Positions 1 to 8,672 of a stretch of DNA of 64,000 nt are shown piece after piece (position 1 is the stretch's first letter; each line of letters starts with the position of its first letter). This stretch comes from Planctomycetia bacterium (GTDB lineage Bacteria; Planctomycetota; Planctomycetia; Gemmatales; HRBIN36). The DNA is taken from assembly GCA_016795155.1 (NCBI GenBank), contig JAEUIE010000060.1, forward strand, positions 1 through 64,000. Direction: 5' to 3'. The position numbers and the translations under genes are program-made. The notes under the pieces are model-generated. The model searched no databases and was not told where the DNA came from. It saw only the letters and a program-made list of their open reading frames with translations.

Positions 1-1470
1 AGTGCATCAGACCATGTAGCACATTTTCACTTACGCAACGGTTCCACTAACCTGGGAACGGGCGCTTCCGTGACGGGATTGTACCTGGACAACTCATCGG
101 CAACGGTCACGAATGGAAGCAATATCACAGGCTCAATAAACTTGTCGAACAATAGCAACTTATCGCTGCCAGTATCGCAGACACTGTCCGGTTATGTTTT
201 CGTCAATTCAGGAAGTTCTCTGACCACAGGCGGCAACATCACTGCAGCAGGCGGCTTCTGGGAGCCTGCCTTCTTGGTTGGTTCTGGGGGAAACCTGACG
301 CTCGGCGGCGATTTAACTGCCACCGGCGGTGGGTATGGCCAGACTGGCGTAATTGATTTGCGAGATCCTGGGTCAGTTCTGAATGCCCAAGGGCATGATA
401 TCACCGGATATGCTCTCCGGATCGGCTGGAACAGCCCAGGCGCTACTTTGCTCAATCGTGGCAATTTAACACTCGAACAGTTGTATGTTCCTGACCAAGC
501 GTTTCAGTTGAGTGCATCAGACCATGTAGGGCATTTTTTCTTACGCAACGGTTCGACCAATCTGGGAACGGGCGTTTCTGTGACGGGATTGTACCTGAAC
601 AACTCAACGGCAACAGTAACGAATGGAAACAGTATCACAGGCACAATAGACCTTTCGAACAACAGCAGTTTGTCGTTGCCGGTATCGCAGACGCTGTCTT
701 GGTACATTTATGTCAATTCAGGAAGTTCTCTGACCACAAGCGGCAATATCACTGCAGCAGGCGGCTTCTGGGAGCCTGCCTTCTTGGTTGGTTCAGGGGG
801 AAACCTGACGCTCGGCGGCGATTTAACTGCCACCGGCGGTGGGTATGGCGGCACTGGCGTAATTGATTTGCGCGATGCCGGCTCAGTTCTGAATGCCCAA
901 GGTCATGATATCACTGGATACGCTCTCCAGATCGGCTGGAACAGCCCAGGTGCTACCTTGCTCAATCGAGGCAACCTAACGCTCGAGCATTTGTATGTTC
1001 CTGACCAGGCGTTTCAGTTGAGTGCATCAGACCATGTAGGGCATTTTCACTTACGCAATGGTTCGACCAATCTGGGAACGGGCGTTTCTGTGACGGGAAT
1101 GTATCTGGACAACTCATCGGCAACAGTCACGAATGGCAACAGTATCTCAGGCACAATAAACCTGTCGAACAACAGCAGCTTGTCGCTGCCGGAGTCGCAA
1201 GCACTGTCCGGTTATGTTTTCGTCAGTTCAGGAAGTACTCTGATCACGGGCGGCAATATCAGTGCAGCAGGTGCCTTTTGGGAACCTGCTTTTCTGGTTA
1301 GTTCAGGGGGAAGCCTGACGCTCGGCGGCCATTTAACTGCCACCGGCGGTGGCTATGGCGGCACTGGCTACATCGATTTGCGAGATCCTGGGTCAGTTCT
1401 GAATGCCCAAGGGCATGATATCACTGGATACACTCTCCAGATCGGCTGGAACGGCTTAGGTGCTACGATT
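1..1470 (+). repeat. In-frame 510-bp tandem repeat, about 2.9 copies visible
   Basis: The segment starting AGTGCATCAGACCATGTAG recurs at 1, 511 and 1021, a period of exactly 510 bp (170 codons). Copies differ by scattered substitutions only, with no visible indel, and the third copy diverges after about 1470. The array probably extends upstream of the window. It is protein-coding, not a CRISPR or satellite. Confidence 0.92.
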
Positions 1471-1974
1471 TTAAATGATGGTGCTATCACTGTCATCAAT
1501 TGGAATCAAGGCAATAATACACTTCTAACTCTTTACGGTGGCAACGATACCTTCACTACACTCAATCTGACTACTGGTTCTCAACTCATTATCGCCGATA
1601 CACTGGGGCAAACCACCGGGCTTACGCTCCTTGGTCTAAGCGCTAGCAGCTTGAACATCGATTCCACGAGCAAACTCATCCTCGACATCAATGGTCTCGC
1701 AACTGACTGGATCCTCCGCTGGGCCAACCCCAATGGTGGCGACCATATTGCTGACCTGACCAACCTGATTGCAGTGGGCCGCATTGAGCTGAATAACCCA
1801 GGCAACTACGACTATCAGATCTATTCCTCCCCAGATGGATTCACGTACATTGCCAATGCCGTACCCGAACCTTCCACGCTACTGCTCATCGGAGCAATAG
1901 GCGTTGGATCGCTTGCCTACTATCGACGGCACAGGAAACTGAGACAAAGCCGGGAAGATATATTGATCGGTTGA
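1..1974 (+). CDS. PEP-CTERM surface protein with long tandem repeats (5' end outside window)
   Basis: The reading frame is open from base 1, so the gene starts upstream; the first internal start codon (GTG at 70) lies inside a repeat and is not the true start. 657 residues are visible. The first ~490 residues are nearly three copies of a 170-residue unit rich in Gly, Ser, Thr and Asn, with short recurring patterns such as LTLGGDLTATGGGYG, as in beta-helical or adhesin-like exported proteins. A non-repeated region of ~140 residues follows. The end is a standard PEP-CTERM sorting signal: VPEPSTLLLIG, one hydrophobic helix, then a basic tail (YYRRHRK). Known for the family: export by Sec followed by exosortase cleavage and attachment to the envelope or matrix. 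Inferred: a structural surface or matrix protein. No exosortase gene is seen in the window. Confidence 0.85.
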   Translation, partial: SASDHVAHFHLRNGSTNLGTGASVTGLYLDNSSATVTNGSNITGSINLSNNSNLSLPVSQTLSGYVFVNSGSSLTTGGNITAAGGFWEPAFLVGSGGNLTLGGDLTATGGGYGQTGVIDLRDPGSVLNAQGHDITGYALRIGWNSPGATLLNRGNLTLEQLYVPDQAFQLSASDHVGHFFLRNGSTNLGTGVSVTGLYLNNSTATVTNGNSITGTIDLSNNSSLSLPVSQTLSWYIYVNSGSSLTTSGNITAAGGFWEPAFLVGSGGNLTLGGDLTATGGGYGGTGVIDLRDAGSVLNAQGHDITGYALQIGWNSPGATLLNRGNLTLEHLYVPDQAFQLSASDHVGHFHLRNGSTNLGTGVSVTGMYLDNSSATVTNGNSISGTINLSNNSSLSLPESQALSGYVFVSSGSTLITGGNISAAGAFWEPAFLVSSGGSLTLGGHLTATGGGYGGTGYIDLRDPGSVLNAQGHDITGYTLQIGWNGLGATILNDGAITVINWNQGNNTLLTLYGGNDTFTTLNLTTGSQLIIADTLGQTTGLTLLGLSASSLNIDSTSKLILDINGLATDWILRWANPNGGDHIADLTNLIAVGRIELNNPGNYDYQIYSSPDGFTYIANAVPEPSTLLLIGAIGVGSLAYYRRHRKLRQSREDILIG

Positions 1975-1995
1975 TGTTGGCATTTGCCTGCTGAT

Positions 1996-2021
1996 GGAAG
2001 AGAAACCACGCCGGTTCTTCC
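1996..2021 (+). terminator. Weak hairpin downstream of the PEP-CTERM gene
   Basis: GGAAGAGAAACC is followed after five bases by GGTTCTTCC, which pairs with one bulge. It lies 22 bases after the stop codon and there is no clear U-tract. It may be a terminator or chance. Confidence 0.3.
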
Positions 2022-2061
2022 ATATCCTGACTGAGTAACTCAACTCAGTTAGTGTCTCGTT

Positions 2062-3039
2062 ATGCCCTTACTGTCCCTTCATAACATCACCCATCGTTAC
2101 GGCAAGCATACTGTGCTGGATGGTGTGTCGTTGCAATTGGAGCCGGGGGCGATTGGGTTGTTGGGGCCTAATGGTGCAGGCAAGAGCACGCTACTGAAGA
2201 TATTGATGGGCTTGGTCAAACCGACTAGCGGCGAAGGAACACTGCTGGAACGCAATCTGCGTGGCCCATCGTTTCCAAGACGTCGGCTGTTGGGCTACAT
2301 GTCCGAAGCGGATGCCTTAGTGCCTGGGCTACGTGGTGCGGAATATGTTGCCCTGGCTGGTGAACTCTGTGGCATGCCGAAAAAGGACGCCAGCCGACGG
2401 GCCCATGAGCTGCTGACCTATCTTGGTCTGGATGATGCTCGCTATCGCAAGCTGGAAGAATACTCCACGGGTATGAAGCAACGAGTCAAGTTGGCCCAGG
2501 CGTTGGTACACGATCCACCACTTCTGCTTCTGGACGAACCAACCAGCGGGCTTGATCCCGCTGGTCGCGAAGCCATGCTGGGCCTGCTTAGCACCCTGGC
2601 CAAACAGCATGGCAAATCATTTCTGCTATGCACCCATGTGCTGGGTGATGTGGAACGCACTTGCGAAACGACGGTCATCCTGCACAAAGGTAAAGTACTG
2701 TGCCAGGAACGTACTGATGCCCTTCGTGCACAGCGAGATGACCGATTTCGCCTGAGAGCCGAAGGAGATGTGGAAGCCTATCGCACTTTGCTTACCGAGC
2801 AAAACATTTCAGTGAAGACTTCAGAACGGGATGGCTGGAAGGTGACACTGGCTGACGGAGTACACACCGATCAGTTATTCAGGCTGGCTGCACAGTGTGA
2901 TGTTATCATCACCCAGTTGCAGCCTGATGATGAAGACCTGGAGCGGGTCTTCCATCGCTTGCTGAATCAGGGCAGGCGATCTGGTTCCGACGAATTGCGG
3001 CTGTTGCCTTTCCCTACGGAGACGGCACATGCCTCTTAG
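2062..3039 (+). CDS. ABC transporter ATP-binding protein (first of cassette)
   Basis: 325-residue ATPase of the ABC-2 exporter class. Visible: Walker A GPNGAGKST near residue 37, signature YSTGMKQRVKLAQAL near residue 140, and Walker B with D-loop LLLLDEPTSGLDPAG. About 100 C-terminal residues after the nucleotide-binding domain form an accessory region often found in this class (CcmA/NatA-like). Its 3' end overlaps the permease gene by 11 bases, so the two are probably translationally coupled. It should energise export by the adjacent permease in the cytoplasmic membrane; the substrate cannot be told from sequence. Confidence 0.92.
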   Translation: MPLLSLHNITHRYGKHTVLDGVSLQLEPGAIGLLGPNGAGKSTLLKILMGLVKPTSGEGTLLERNLRGPSFPRRRLLGYMSEADALVPGLRGAEYVALAGELCGMPKKDASRRAHELLTYLGLDDARYRKLEEYSTGMKQRVKLAQALVHDPPLLLLDEPTSGLDPAGREAMLGLLSTLAKQHGKSFLLCTHVLGDVERTCETTVILHKGKVLCQERTDALRAQRDDRFRLRAEGDVEAYRTLLTEQNISVKTSERDGWKVTLADGVHTDQLFRLAAQCDVIITQLQPDDEDLERVFHRLLNQGRRSGSDELRLLPFPTETAHAS

Positions 3040-3982
3040 TTTGCTGGGATACCGCTCCTGGAAGGGCAAGCTGGGAGGTTCCTGGCGTGCCATCTGGCCC
3101 ATCAGCCGGGTTTCCCTGATGCTCGTGTTCAGGCAGAAACTCTACTGGGTGCTCTACGTCCTGGCACTGATGACATTTTTTGTCTTCTTTTTCGGCATCT
3201 ATCTCTTTTCGCAGATAGATCCCGAAACCATGACGCCTCAACGTACCGGCGTGCCTGGCCAGACGATGTCACGTTTCTTTGTCGATATCAAGAACACCAT
3301 TCAAAAAGATTTGAAACTATCGGGTGACATCGAGACGTATCGAAACTTCTATGTGCTACAGGGTTACTACGTCATGGTCGTGCTGGCGCTGGCTGGTAGC
3401 CTTATCATCGGCAACGATTATCGCTACGGAAGCCTCGCGTTTTATCTCAGTAAGCCCATGGGCCATTGGCATTATCTCATGGGGAAGATTCTCGCTGTTG
3501 CCATCTTCTCCATGTTAATGACACTAGTGCCGGCCCTCGTTCTGTACCTCGAATGCAGCATGCTGATGGAGGAAGGGTACTTCGAGAATAACCTGAATAT
3601 CCTGAGAGGCATTACCTGGTATGGCTTGGCCATTGCGCTGGTGTTGGGCATTCTGGTGGTAACACTGGCCAGTGCGGTGCGGCGTACTGCTCCTTTAGTG
3701 ATGATCTGGATTGCGCTGCTGGCGATCTGCCCGGTCATGGGCAATCTTTTTGTGGATCGTCTGGGTTACTCCCCCAACTGGCGATTGATCGATTTATGGA
3801 ACGATCTGTATGTCTTTGGTTCGTGGTGTCTGAACATCACACCGGTTCCTCCTGCAGGGCCTCGGGGTATGGTGCGTCGTCAGCCTGAATTACTGCCCGT
3901 GGTCATTGTCCTATCGTCGTTGATGATCGTGTGTGTGATTTATCTTCATCGAAAGATTCGTGCGGTGGAGGTGGTGACATGA
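3029..3982 (+). CDS. ABC-2 type transporter permease
   Basis: 317-residue membrane protein with about six hydrophobic segments (for example near residues 36-60, 110-130, 155-180, 205-230, 230-250 and 290-310). The segments and the large soluble loop after the first helix fit ABC-2 permeases. It sits between two ATPase genes, overlapping the first by 11 bases and the second by the 4-base ATGA at 3979-3982. The coupling suggests a single transport complex with two different ATPases, or one permease serving two. No substrate-binding protein is encoded nearby, as expected for an exporter. Confidence 0.85.
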   Translation: MPLSLLGYRSWKGKLGGSWRAIWPISRVSLMLVFRQKLYWVLYVLALMTFFVFFFGIYLFSQIDPETMTPQRTGVPGQTMSRFFVDIKNTIQKDLKLSGDIETYRNFYVLQGYYVMVVLALAGSLIIGNDYRYGSLAFYLSKPMGHWHYLMGKILAVAIFSMLMTLVPALVLYLECSMLMEEGYFENNLNILRGITWYGLAIALVLGILVVTLASAVRRTAPLVMIWIALLAICPVMGNLFVDRLGYSPNWRLIDLWNDLYVFGSWCLNITPVPPAGPRGMVRRQPELLPVVIVLSSLMIVCVIYLHRKIRAVEVVT

Positions 3983-4905
3983 GCGAAATTCTGTCGCTGA
4001 GCCATGTCAGCAAATGGTATGGCCCGGTTTTAGGTTTAAGTGATGTCACTTTGAAAGTGACGCCGGGCATTACCGGGTTGGTGGGCCCCAACGGTGCAGG
4101 CAAAAGCACCTTGATGAAGCTGGCGACCGGTCAACTTCGACCTGATCTGGGCAGCGTACAGGTGTGTGGTCATTCTGCCTGGTCGTCGGCTGCAAAGAAT
4201 CACTTTGGATTCTGCCCGGAAAATGATGTTTTCTACGAAGAAATGACAGGCCGCCAGTTTGTTCGGGGCATGACTCGGATGTGCGGTTACAATAAGCGCG
4301 AAGCCAACCGCCGGGCTGATGCTGCCATTGAACAGGTCGGCATGGCAGATCGAGCAGATAAAAAACTGCGAGGTTACTCCAAAGGAATGCGGCAGAGAGT
4401 CAAGCTAGCCCAGGCCCTGGTGCACGACCCGACGCTGCTGATCCTGGATGAGCCGATGAATGGAGTCGATCCGGTCGGCAGAATGGAACTCTATGCCTTG
4501 TTCCATCAATTAGCTGATTCCGGCAAGGCCTTGCTGGTTTCGAGTCATCAACTCGATGAGCTGGAGAAACTTACCAATCGGCTGGTGATTATCGCTCGAG
4601 GAATGCTGGTGGCTTCAGGTACCTTGAGTGAAATTCGGAACACCCTGGCGGATTTGCCATTATCTGTCAGATTAGATTGCGATCAGCCCCGGAAGTTGGC
4701 AGCGGATCTGTTAAACCTGCCTGATGTATTAGGAGTGGAGTTGGCGGATGTACATTCCGTGCTGGTGCGAGTGCAGCACAGCAGGCATTTCTTTGCCCAG
4801 TTAGGGGAATATGTTGCACGCGAATCCATCGCCTTGAGACGGATGGAAAGCCTGGATGCTTCCACGCAAGCAGTGCTGGATTACGTGCTGCAGGGTGTGA
4901 AATAG
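3979..4905 (+). CDS. ABC transporter ATP-binding protein (second of cassette)
   Basis: 308 residues from the ATG at 3979, chosen over an upstream GTG at 3931 because GGAGG lies 7 bases before it and it forms the ATGA overlap with the permease stop. Walker A is GPNGAGKST, the signature is YSKGMRQRVKLAQAL, and Walker B is LLILDEPMNGVDPVG; note MNGVD in place of the usual TSGLD. It is clearly related to the first ATPase of the cassette but diverged, so the pair may work as a heterodimer. The following gene is convergent, with two bases between stop codons. Confidence 0.92.
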   Translation: MSEILSLSHVSKWYGPVLGLSDVTLKVTPGITGLVGPNGAGKSTLMKLATGQLRPDLGSVQVCGHSAWSSAAKNHFGFCPENDVFYEEMTGRQFVRGMTRMCGYNKREANRRADAAIEQVGMADRADKKLRGYSKGMRQRVKLAQALVHDPTLLILDEPMNGVDPVGRMELYALFHQLADSGKALLVSSHQLDELEKLTNRLVIIARGMLVASGTLSEIRNTLADLPLSVRLDCDQPRKLAADLLNLPDVLGVELADVHSVLVRVQHSRHFFAQLGEYVARESIALRRMESLDASTQAVLDYVLQGVK

Positions 4906-4907
4906 AT

Positions 4908-5303
4908 TTATCGCCAGCGGCCGAAGAAAATTCCGCCACCAACAGAGGAGCGCACACGGGGATTATCCAGTCGTTCGGAACGCTGCAGATATTCCTGGTT
5001 GATGCGGTTCACCTGAAATTCGTTGCCATACTTGGCAGAAGGCCAGCGATGCCCGAATTTTTCCTGTCGATCAAGCCTGTCCAGATACTCCATGTCATAA
5101 AAATTGCGGGAGTTCCAGTTCATGTACAGCGGCTGAATATTGCCATAATGATAGCGTTCGAAATAGCTGGCGCCATAATACGGTCCGATATTGCCAGGCA
5201 AAACTTGCCGGGTTACTTCATCCGAGCCGCTGCCTTGAGCATAACCAGCCAGTGGTAATAACAGTAACGCTGCAAACGACAGAACGAAGCTGGTTTTCAT
5301 CAT
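4908..5303 (-). CDS. Small secreted protein of unknown function
   Basis: 131 residues from the ATG at 5303; AGGA stands about 10 bases upstream. Longer in-frame starts would put a non-hydrophobic stretch before the signal peptide, so they are unlikely. The leader MMKTSFVLSFAALLLLPLAGYAQG is a typical Sec signal peptide with AxA-like cleavage. The mature part is rich in Tyr, Arg and Asn (YYGASYFERYHYGN, NRNFYDMEYLDRLDRQ-like patterns) and ends GGGIFFGRWR. I do not recognise a family. Confidence 0.7.
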   Translation of the reverse strand: MMKTSFVLSFAALLLLPLAGYAQGSGSDEVTRQVLPGNIGPYYGASYFERYHYGNIQPLYMNWNSRNFYDMEYLDRLDRQEKFGHRWPSAKYGNEFQVNRINQEYLQRSERLDNPRVRSSVGGGIFFGRWR

Positions 5304-5472
5304 GTTGGTCGTCCTGACAAAAAGAGGTGTGAGACGTACGAAAGGTGCATCCTTACAAAGTAAATGTACCCCATTGTCAATAAATCTGCCTGTAGCTGAT
5401 GGCACGGCCAGGCTGGTTCCAGGATAATCTGTATCGATTGTAATCAGATGGCGGAATGCAGGAGTAAGAGGC

Positions 5473-6111
5473 GTGGATGAATTATGGCCGTTCATGGTGG
5501 TGTCGTTGGTATCGATCTTCACCATGATTGATCCACTGGGCAATATCCCCGTTTTTATTGCATTAACGGAAGGTCTCAGCCCGGCGCACGTTCGCAGGGT
5601 AGCTGCCCGTGCAATTCTCACTGCACTGGTCATCCTTGTACTGTTTCAGTTTGCAGGTCAGGCTATTTTTGATCTTTTTCATATTTCATCCAACAGCCTG
5701 CAGATTGTCGGTGGTGTTATCTTCTTTGTGACAGGCTACGAAATGCTCCAGGCCAGGCTGACTCGTTCTCTGCATGATAATGGCCCCAGCGAAACGAATT
5801 ATGCCAACGATATTGCCATCACCCCGCTGGGTATCCCCATGATCTGCGGCCCAGGTGCTATCACCACAGTCATTCTTCGCATGACGGAAGCAGATTCTTC
5901 ACTCAAGAAGGGAATGCTGCTACTCACCATTGTGGTAGCTCTGGCCATTTCCTTCCTGATGCTGGTTGCTGCCAAATCTATTCTTCGCTTCCTGGGTGAA
6001 TCAGGCAACAAGGTACTGCTGAGGCTGATGGGCCTGATCGTGATGGCTATTGCTGTCGAACTATTTTTCAGTGGTCTTACGCCATATGTCAAAGCGATGC
6101 TGGCTAAGTGA
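5473..6111 (+). CDS. MarC family integral membrane protein
   Basis: 212 residues, GTG start with GGAG about 8 bases upstream. Six hydrophobic helices and the family hallmark near the start, FTMIDPLGNIPVF, followed in the second half by TPLGIPMICGPGAITTVI. Both halves carry the P-L-G / P-x-x-x-GPG motifs expected from the internal duplication of the MarC (UPF0056) family. Members are inner-membrane proteins annotated as NAAT-type transporters or of unknown role; the old link to multiple antibiotic resistance is not supported by later work. The gene stands alone, with dut convergent two bases after its end. Confidence 0.9.
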   Translation: MDELWPFMVVSLVSIFTMIDPLGNIPVFIALTEGLSPAHVRRVAARAILTALVILVLFQFAGQAIFDLFHISSNSLQIVGGVIFFVTGYEMLQARLTRSLHDNGPSETNYANDIAITPLGIPMICGPGAITTVILRMTEADSSLKKGMLLLTIVVALAISFLMLVAAKSILRFLGESGNKVLLRLMGLIVMAIAVELFFSGLTPYVKAMLAK

Positions 6112-6113
6112 GA

Positions 6114-6566
6114 TTATTTTCCAGTGTGGCCAAAGCCGCCTGCCCCACGTTCGGTGACGGGCAACGTATCCACAACCTGCCAGTTGACTCGCATGACCGG
6201 GGCAATCAGCAACTGTGCAATGCGCATGCCCCGTTCGATCTGCACTGGTTCCCTGCCCAGGTTAATCAAACCAACTTTCACTTCTCCTCGATAGTCAGCA
6301 TCGATGGTTCCCGGAGCATTTGCCAAGGTTAATCCATGCTTGATGGCCAGTCCGGAACGAGGCCGAACCTGTCCTTCATATCCAGGTGGAATAGCCAAAC
6401 TGAAACCACAGGGGATCAGCACCAGTTGACCAGGTTGAATCAACAGCGGCGCAGTAACCGCAGCAGGCAGATCCATCGCAGCAGCATGTTCTGTCTGATA
6501 GGCGGGAAGTGGAAGGTCCTGATTGCCCGGAAGTTGTTGGATTGCAATCGCAATTTGGTTTAGCAT
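6114..6566 (-). CDS. dut: Deoxyuridine 5'-triphosphate nucleotidohydrolase (dUTPase)
   Basis: 150 residues, the normal size of the homotrimeric dUTPase. The conserved motifs appear in order: AAAMDLPA (motif 1, Asp), RPRSGLA (motif 2), [13 protein letters not shown] (motif 3, uracil pocket and catalytic Asp), GMRIAQLLI (motif 4), and [11 protein letters not shown] (motif 5, the flexible Gly-rich P-loop-like tail). It hydrolyses dUTP to dUMP and pyrophosphate, keeping uracil out of DNA and supplying dUMP for thymidylate. Convergent with the MarC gene and divergent from dacB. Confidence 0.97.
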   Translation of the reverse strand: MLNQIAIAIQQLPGNQDLPLPAYQTEHAAAMDLPAAVTAPLLIQPGQLVLIPCGFSLAIPPGYEGQVRPRSGLAIKHGLTLANAPGTIDADYRGEVKVGLINLGREPVQIERGMRIAQLLIAPVMRVNWQVVDTLPVTERGAGGFGHTGK

Positions 6567-6639
6567 GGTAGCCTGCTGGTGAATGGTCAGATAAGCACTA
6601 CCGTATCAGATGACGGTTTATTTCCAAGCTGGTAAATCA

Positions 6640-8214
6640 ATGTCTCAATTCCTCATCCTGACTGCAATGGTATGGTTCGTTCCTTTTACATTGCAGGCAC
6701 AAAGCGCAACACGTCATTCGTTATCGGAAGCAGTCAAGGAAGTAACGGAACTGCCCCGCTATAAAACCTCGCACTGGGGCATGCTGGTGGTCGATGCAGT
6801 TAACGGTGAAGTTTTGCTCGATCATCAGAGTGACAAGTTTTTTGCACCTGCATCGTGTACCAAGCTGTTCAGTGTTGCTGCTGCCTTGGAATCGCTAGGC
6901 CCAGACTTTCGGTTCCGCACACCGCTGGTGCACACCGGCAAACTGGATGAAGCCAATAAGACACTGCAAGGCGACCTGATTCTGGTTGCCAGCGGTGACT
7001 TGACCATGGGCGGTAGGACTTTGCCTGATGGCACCATCGAGTTTGCCAACAACGATCATACCTATGCCAATGGCAGCACTCGTGGGCAACTCACTTCAGT
7101 TGATCCCTTGCAGGGGCTGAACCAACTCGCCAGGCAACTGGCAGAGAAAGTAAAAAGCATCGAAGGAGAGATTATCGTGGATGATCGACTCTTTGAACGT
7201 GCTGAAAGTACTGGCAGTGGACCAGGCAGATTGACTCCTATTCTCATCAACGACAATTTGATTGATTTCACCATCACGCCAGCCGAGAAGGTTGGCGAAC
7301 CCGCCAAAATCGAATACCGTCCAAAGGGAAGTGCTATACATGTCGATGCCCAGGTGAACACGGTAGCTGCAGAGGAGAATGGAAAAGCAGTCAAACCAGT
7401 TATCACCATGGTTGCACAGCAGTATGGGCGATATGTCGTAAGGGGTACCATTCCTGAAAAGCATAAACCGCTGGTTCGGGTAAAGGAAGTGGATGACCCT
7501 GCATCGCACGCCCGAAGCCTGTTGATTGATGCTTTGCGAAAAGCTGGTGTGCAGGTGAAAACTTCGTCGCTGGCAGTCAATCCACATGAAAAACTACCTG
7601 CCAGTGATGCTGTGAAGAACCTACCCAGACTGGTTGAACTGGAATCGTCACCATTTTCCGAAAACGCCAAGCTGATTCTCAAGGTCAGTCATAATCTTCA
7701 TGCCAGCACACTTCCTTTGTTGATGGCGGCACAGAAACAGCAGCAGACATTGAACCAGGGTATGCGGCTGCAGGGGCAGGCATTGAAACGAATTGGCGTG
7801 CCACTGGATAGTGTCATATTTGGTGGTGGAGCAGGGGGAGCGAGGGCGGATCATGTCACGCCACGTGCTGCAGTAACTCTGTTGAAACAGATGGCACAGC
7901 GCGAGGATGGCAAACCCTTCAGGCAGGCTCTTCCTATTGTGGGCGTAGATGGAACCACGGCTGTTTCAGTAAACAAAGACAGCCCGGCACGAGGCAAGTT
8001 TCAAGCCAAAACAGGTACGTTGTCCTGGTCAAACGGCATGCAGAACAACAGTATCATGACCAGTAAAGCTCTATCGGGTTATGGCGAAACAGCGAAAGGC
8101 AGACAGATCATTTTTGCCTTTTTTGTCAACCATGCCATGATTGGTGAAACTGGAACAGAACAGGCAGGTAAAGATTTGGGCAGGCTATGTGAAATCGTTT
8201 TCCAGATGGAATAA
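6640..8214 (+). CDS. dacB: D-alanyl-D-alanine carboxypeptidase/endopeptidase, PBP4 type (peptidase S13)
   Basis: 524 residues from the ATG at 6640, which puts the signal peptide MSQFLILTAMVWFVPFTLQAQS at the N-terminus; an in-frame ATG at 6610 would add ten residues. Penicillin-binding motifs: SxxK as SCTK at about residue 72, SxN as SHN at about 350, and KTG at about 457. The large insertion between SxxK and SxN is typical of PBP4. It trims or cleaves peptidoglycan stem-peptide cross-links in the periplasm, relevant because planctomycetes are now known to make peptidoglycan. arfB starts two bases after its stop. Confidence 0.93.
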   Translation: MSQFLILTAMVWFVPFTLQAQSATRHSLSEAVKEVTELPRYKTSHWGMLVVDAVNGEVLLDHQSDKFFAPASCTKLFSVAAALESLGPDFRFRTPLVHTGKLDEANKTLQGDLILVASGDLTMGGRTLPDGTIEFANNDHTYANGSTRGQLTSVDPLQGLNQLARQLAEKVKSIEGEIIVDDRLFERAESTGSGPGRLTPILINDNLIDFTITPAEKVGEPAKIEYRPKGSAIHVDAQVNTVAAEENGKAVKPVITMVAQQYGRYVVRGTIPEKHKPLVRVKEVDDPASHARSLLIDALRKAGVQVKTSSLAVNPHEKLPASDAVKNLPRLVELESSPFSENAKLILKVSHNLHASTLPLLMAAQKQQQTLNQGMRLQGQALKRIGVPLDSVIFGGGAGGARADHVTPRAAVTLLKQMAQREDGKPFRQALPIVGVDGTTAVSVNKDSPARGKFQAKTGTLSWSNGMQNNSIMTSKALSGYGETAKGRQIIFAFFVNHAMIGETGTEQAGKDLGRLCEIVFQME

Positions 8215-8216
8215 AC

Positions 8217-8672
8217 ATGTTGCCAACACGAAAAGAATCTCTGCAGGATCTGGTTGTTCCGCTGCACCCTGATGGCGAGGTGCAGATTGGAGTGGATGAA
8301 TTTCACTGGCAGTTTTCCCGCAGTGGTGGCCCCGGTGGGCAGAATGTCAACAAGCTGGCCACCAAGGCTCAGCTTCGCTGGAATCCTCGTCAATCTGCAT
8401 TGCCTCTGGATGTGCAGTTGCGACTGGTCAAAAACAGCAGAAGCTATTTCACCAGCGATGGCGAAATGCTGATCGTATCACAGCGTTATCGCACACAGCT
8501 TCAGAACATGCAGGATTGTCTGAAGAAACTGCACGAGCTTATTCTGCTGGCGGTTCCGCCGCCGAAAATCAGACGAGCTACCAGACCAACCCGTGGCTCC
8601 AGGGAGCGACGACTGCAATCCAAAAAACAGCACAGTGAACGCAAAGCGGCTCGACGCATGAAACACGATTAG
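8217..8672 (+). CDS. arfB: Alternative ribosome-rescue factor, peptidyl-tRNA hydrolase ArfB
   Basis: 151 residues. The class I release-factor GGQ motif is at residues 40-42 within SRSGGPGGQNVNK, and the protein lacks the codon-recognition domains of RF1/RF2. The C-terminal tail is strongly basic (RRATRPTRGSRERRLQSKK), the part that in ArfB enters the empty mRNA channel of stalled ribosomes. Function: releases the nascent chain from non-stop ribosomes. It is probably co-transcribed with dacB. Its stop overlaps the convergent PepSY gene by four bases. Confidence 0.95.
   Translation: MLPTRKESLQDLVVPLHPDGEVQIGVDEFHWQFSRSGGPGGQNVNKLATKAQLRWNPRQSALPLDVQLRLVKNSRSYFTSDGEMLIVSQRYRTQLQNMQDCLKKLHELILLAVPPPKIRRATRPTRGSRERRLQSKKQHSERKAARRMKHD

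Noticed and set aside
1-1470. CRISPR or satellite array
   Set aside because: The repeat period is 510 bp, in frame, and the units encode a continuous protein ending in a PEP-CTERM signal.
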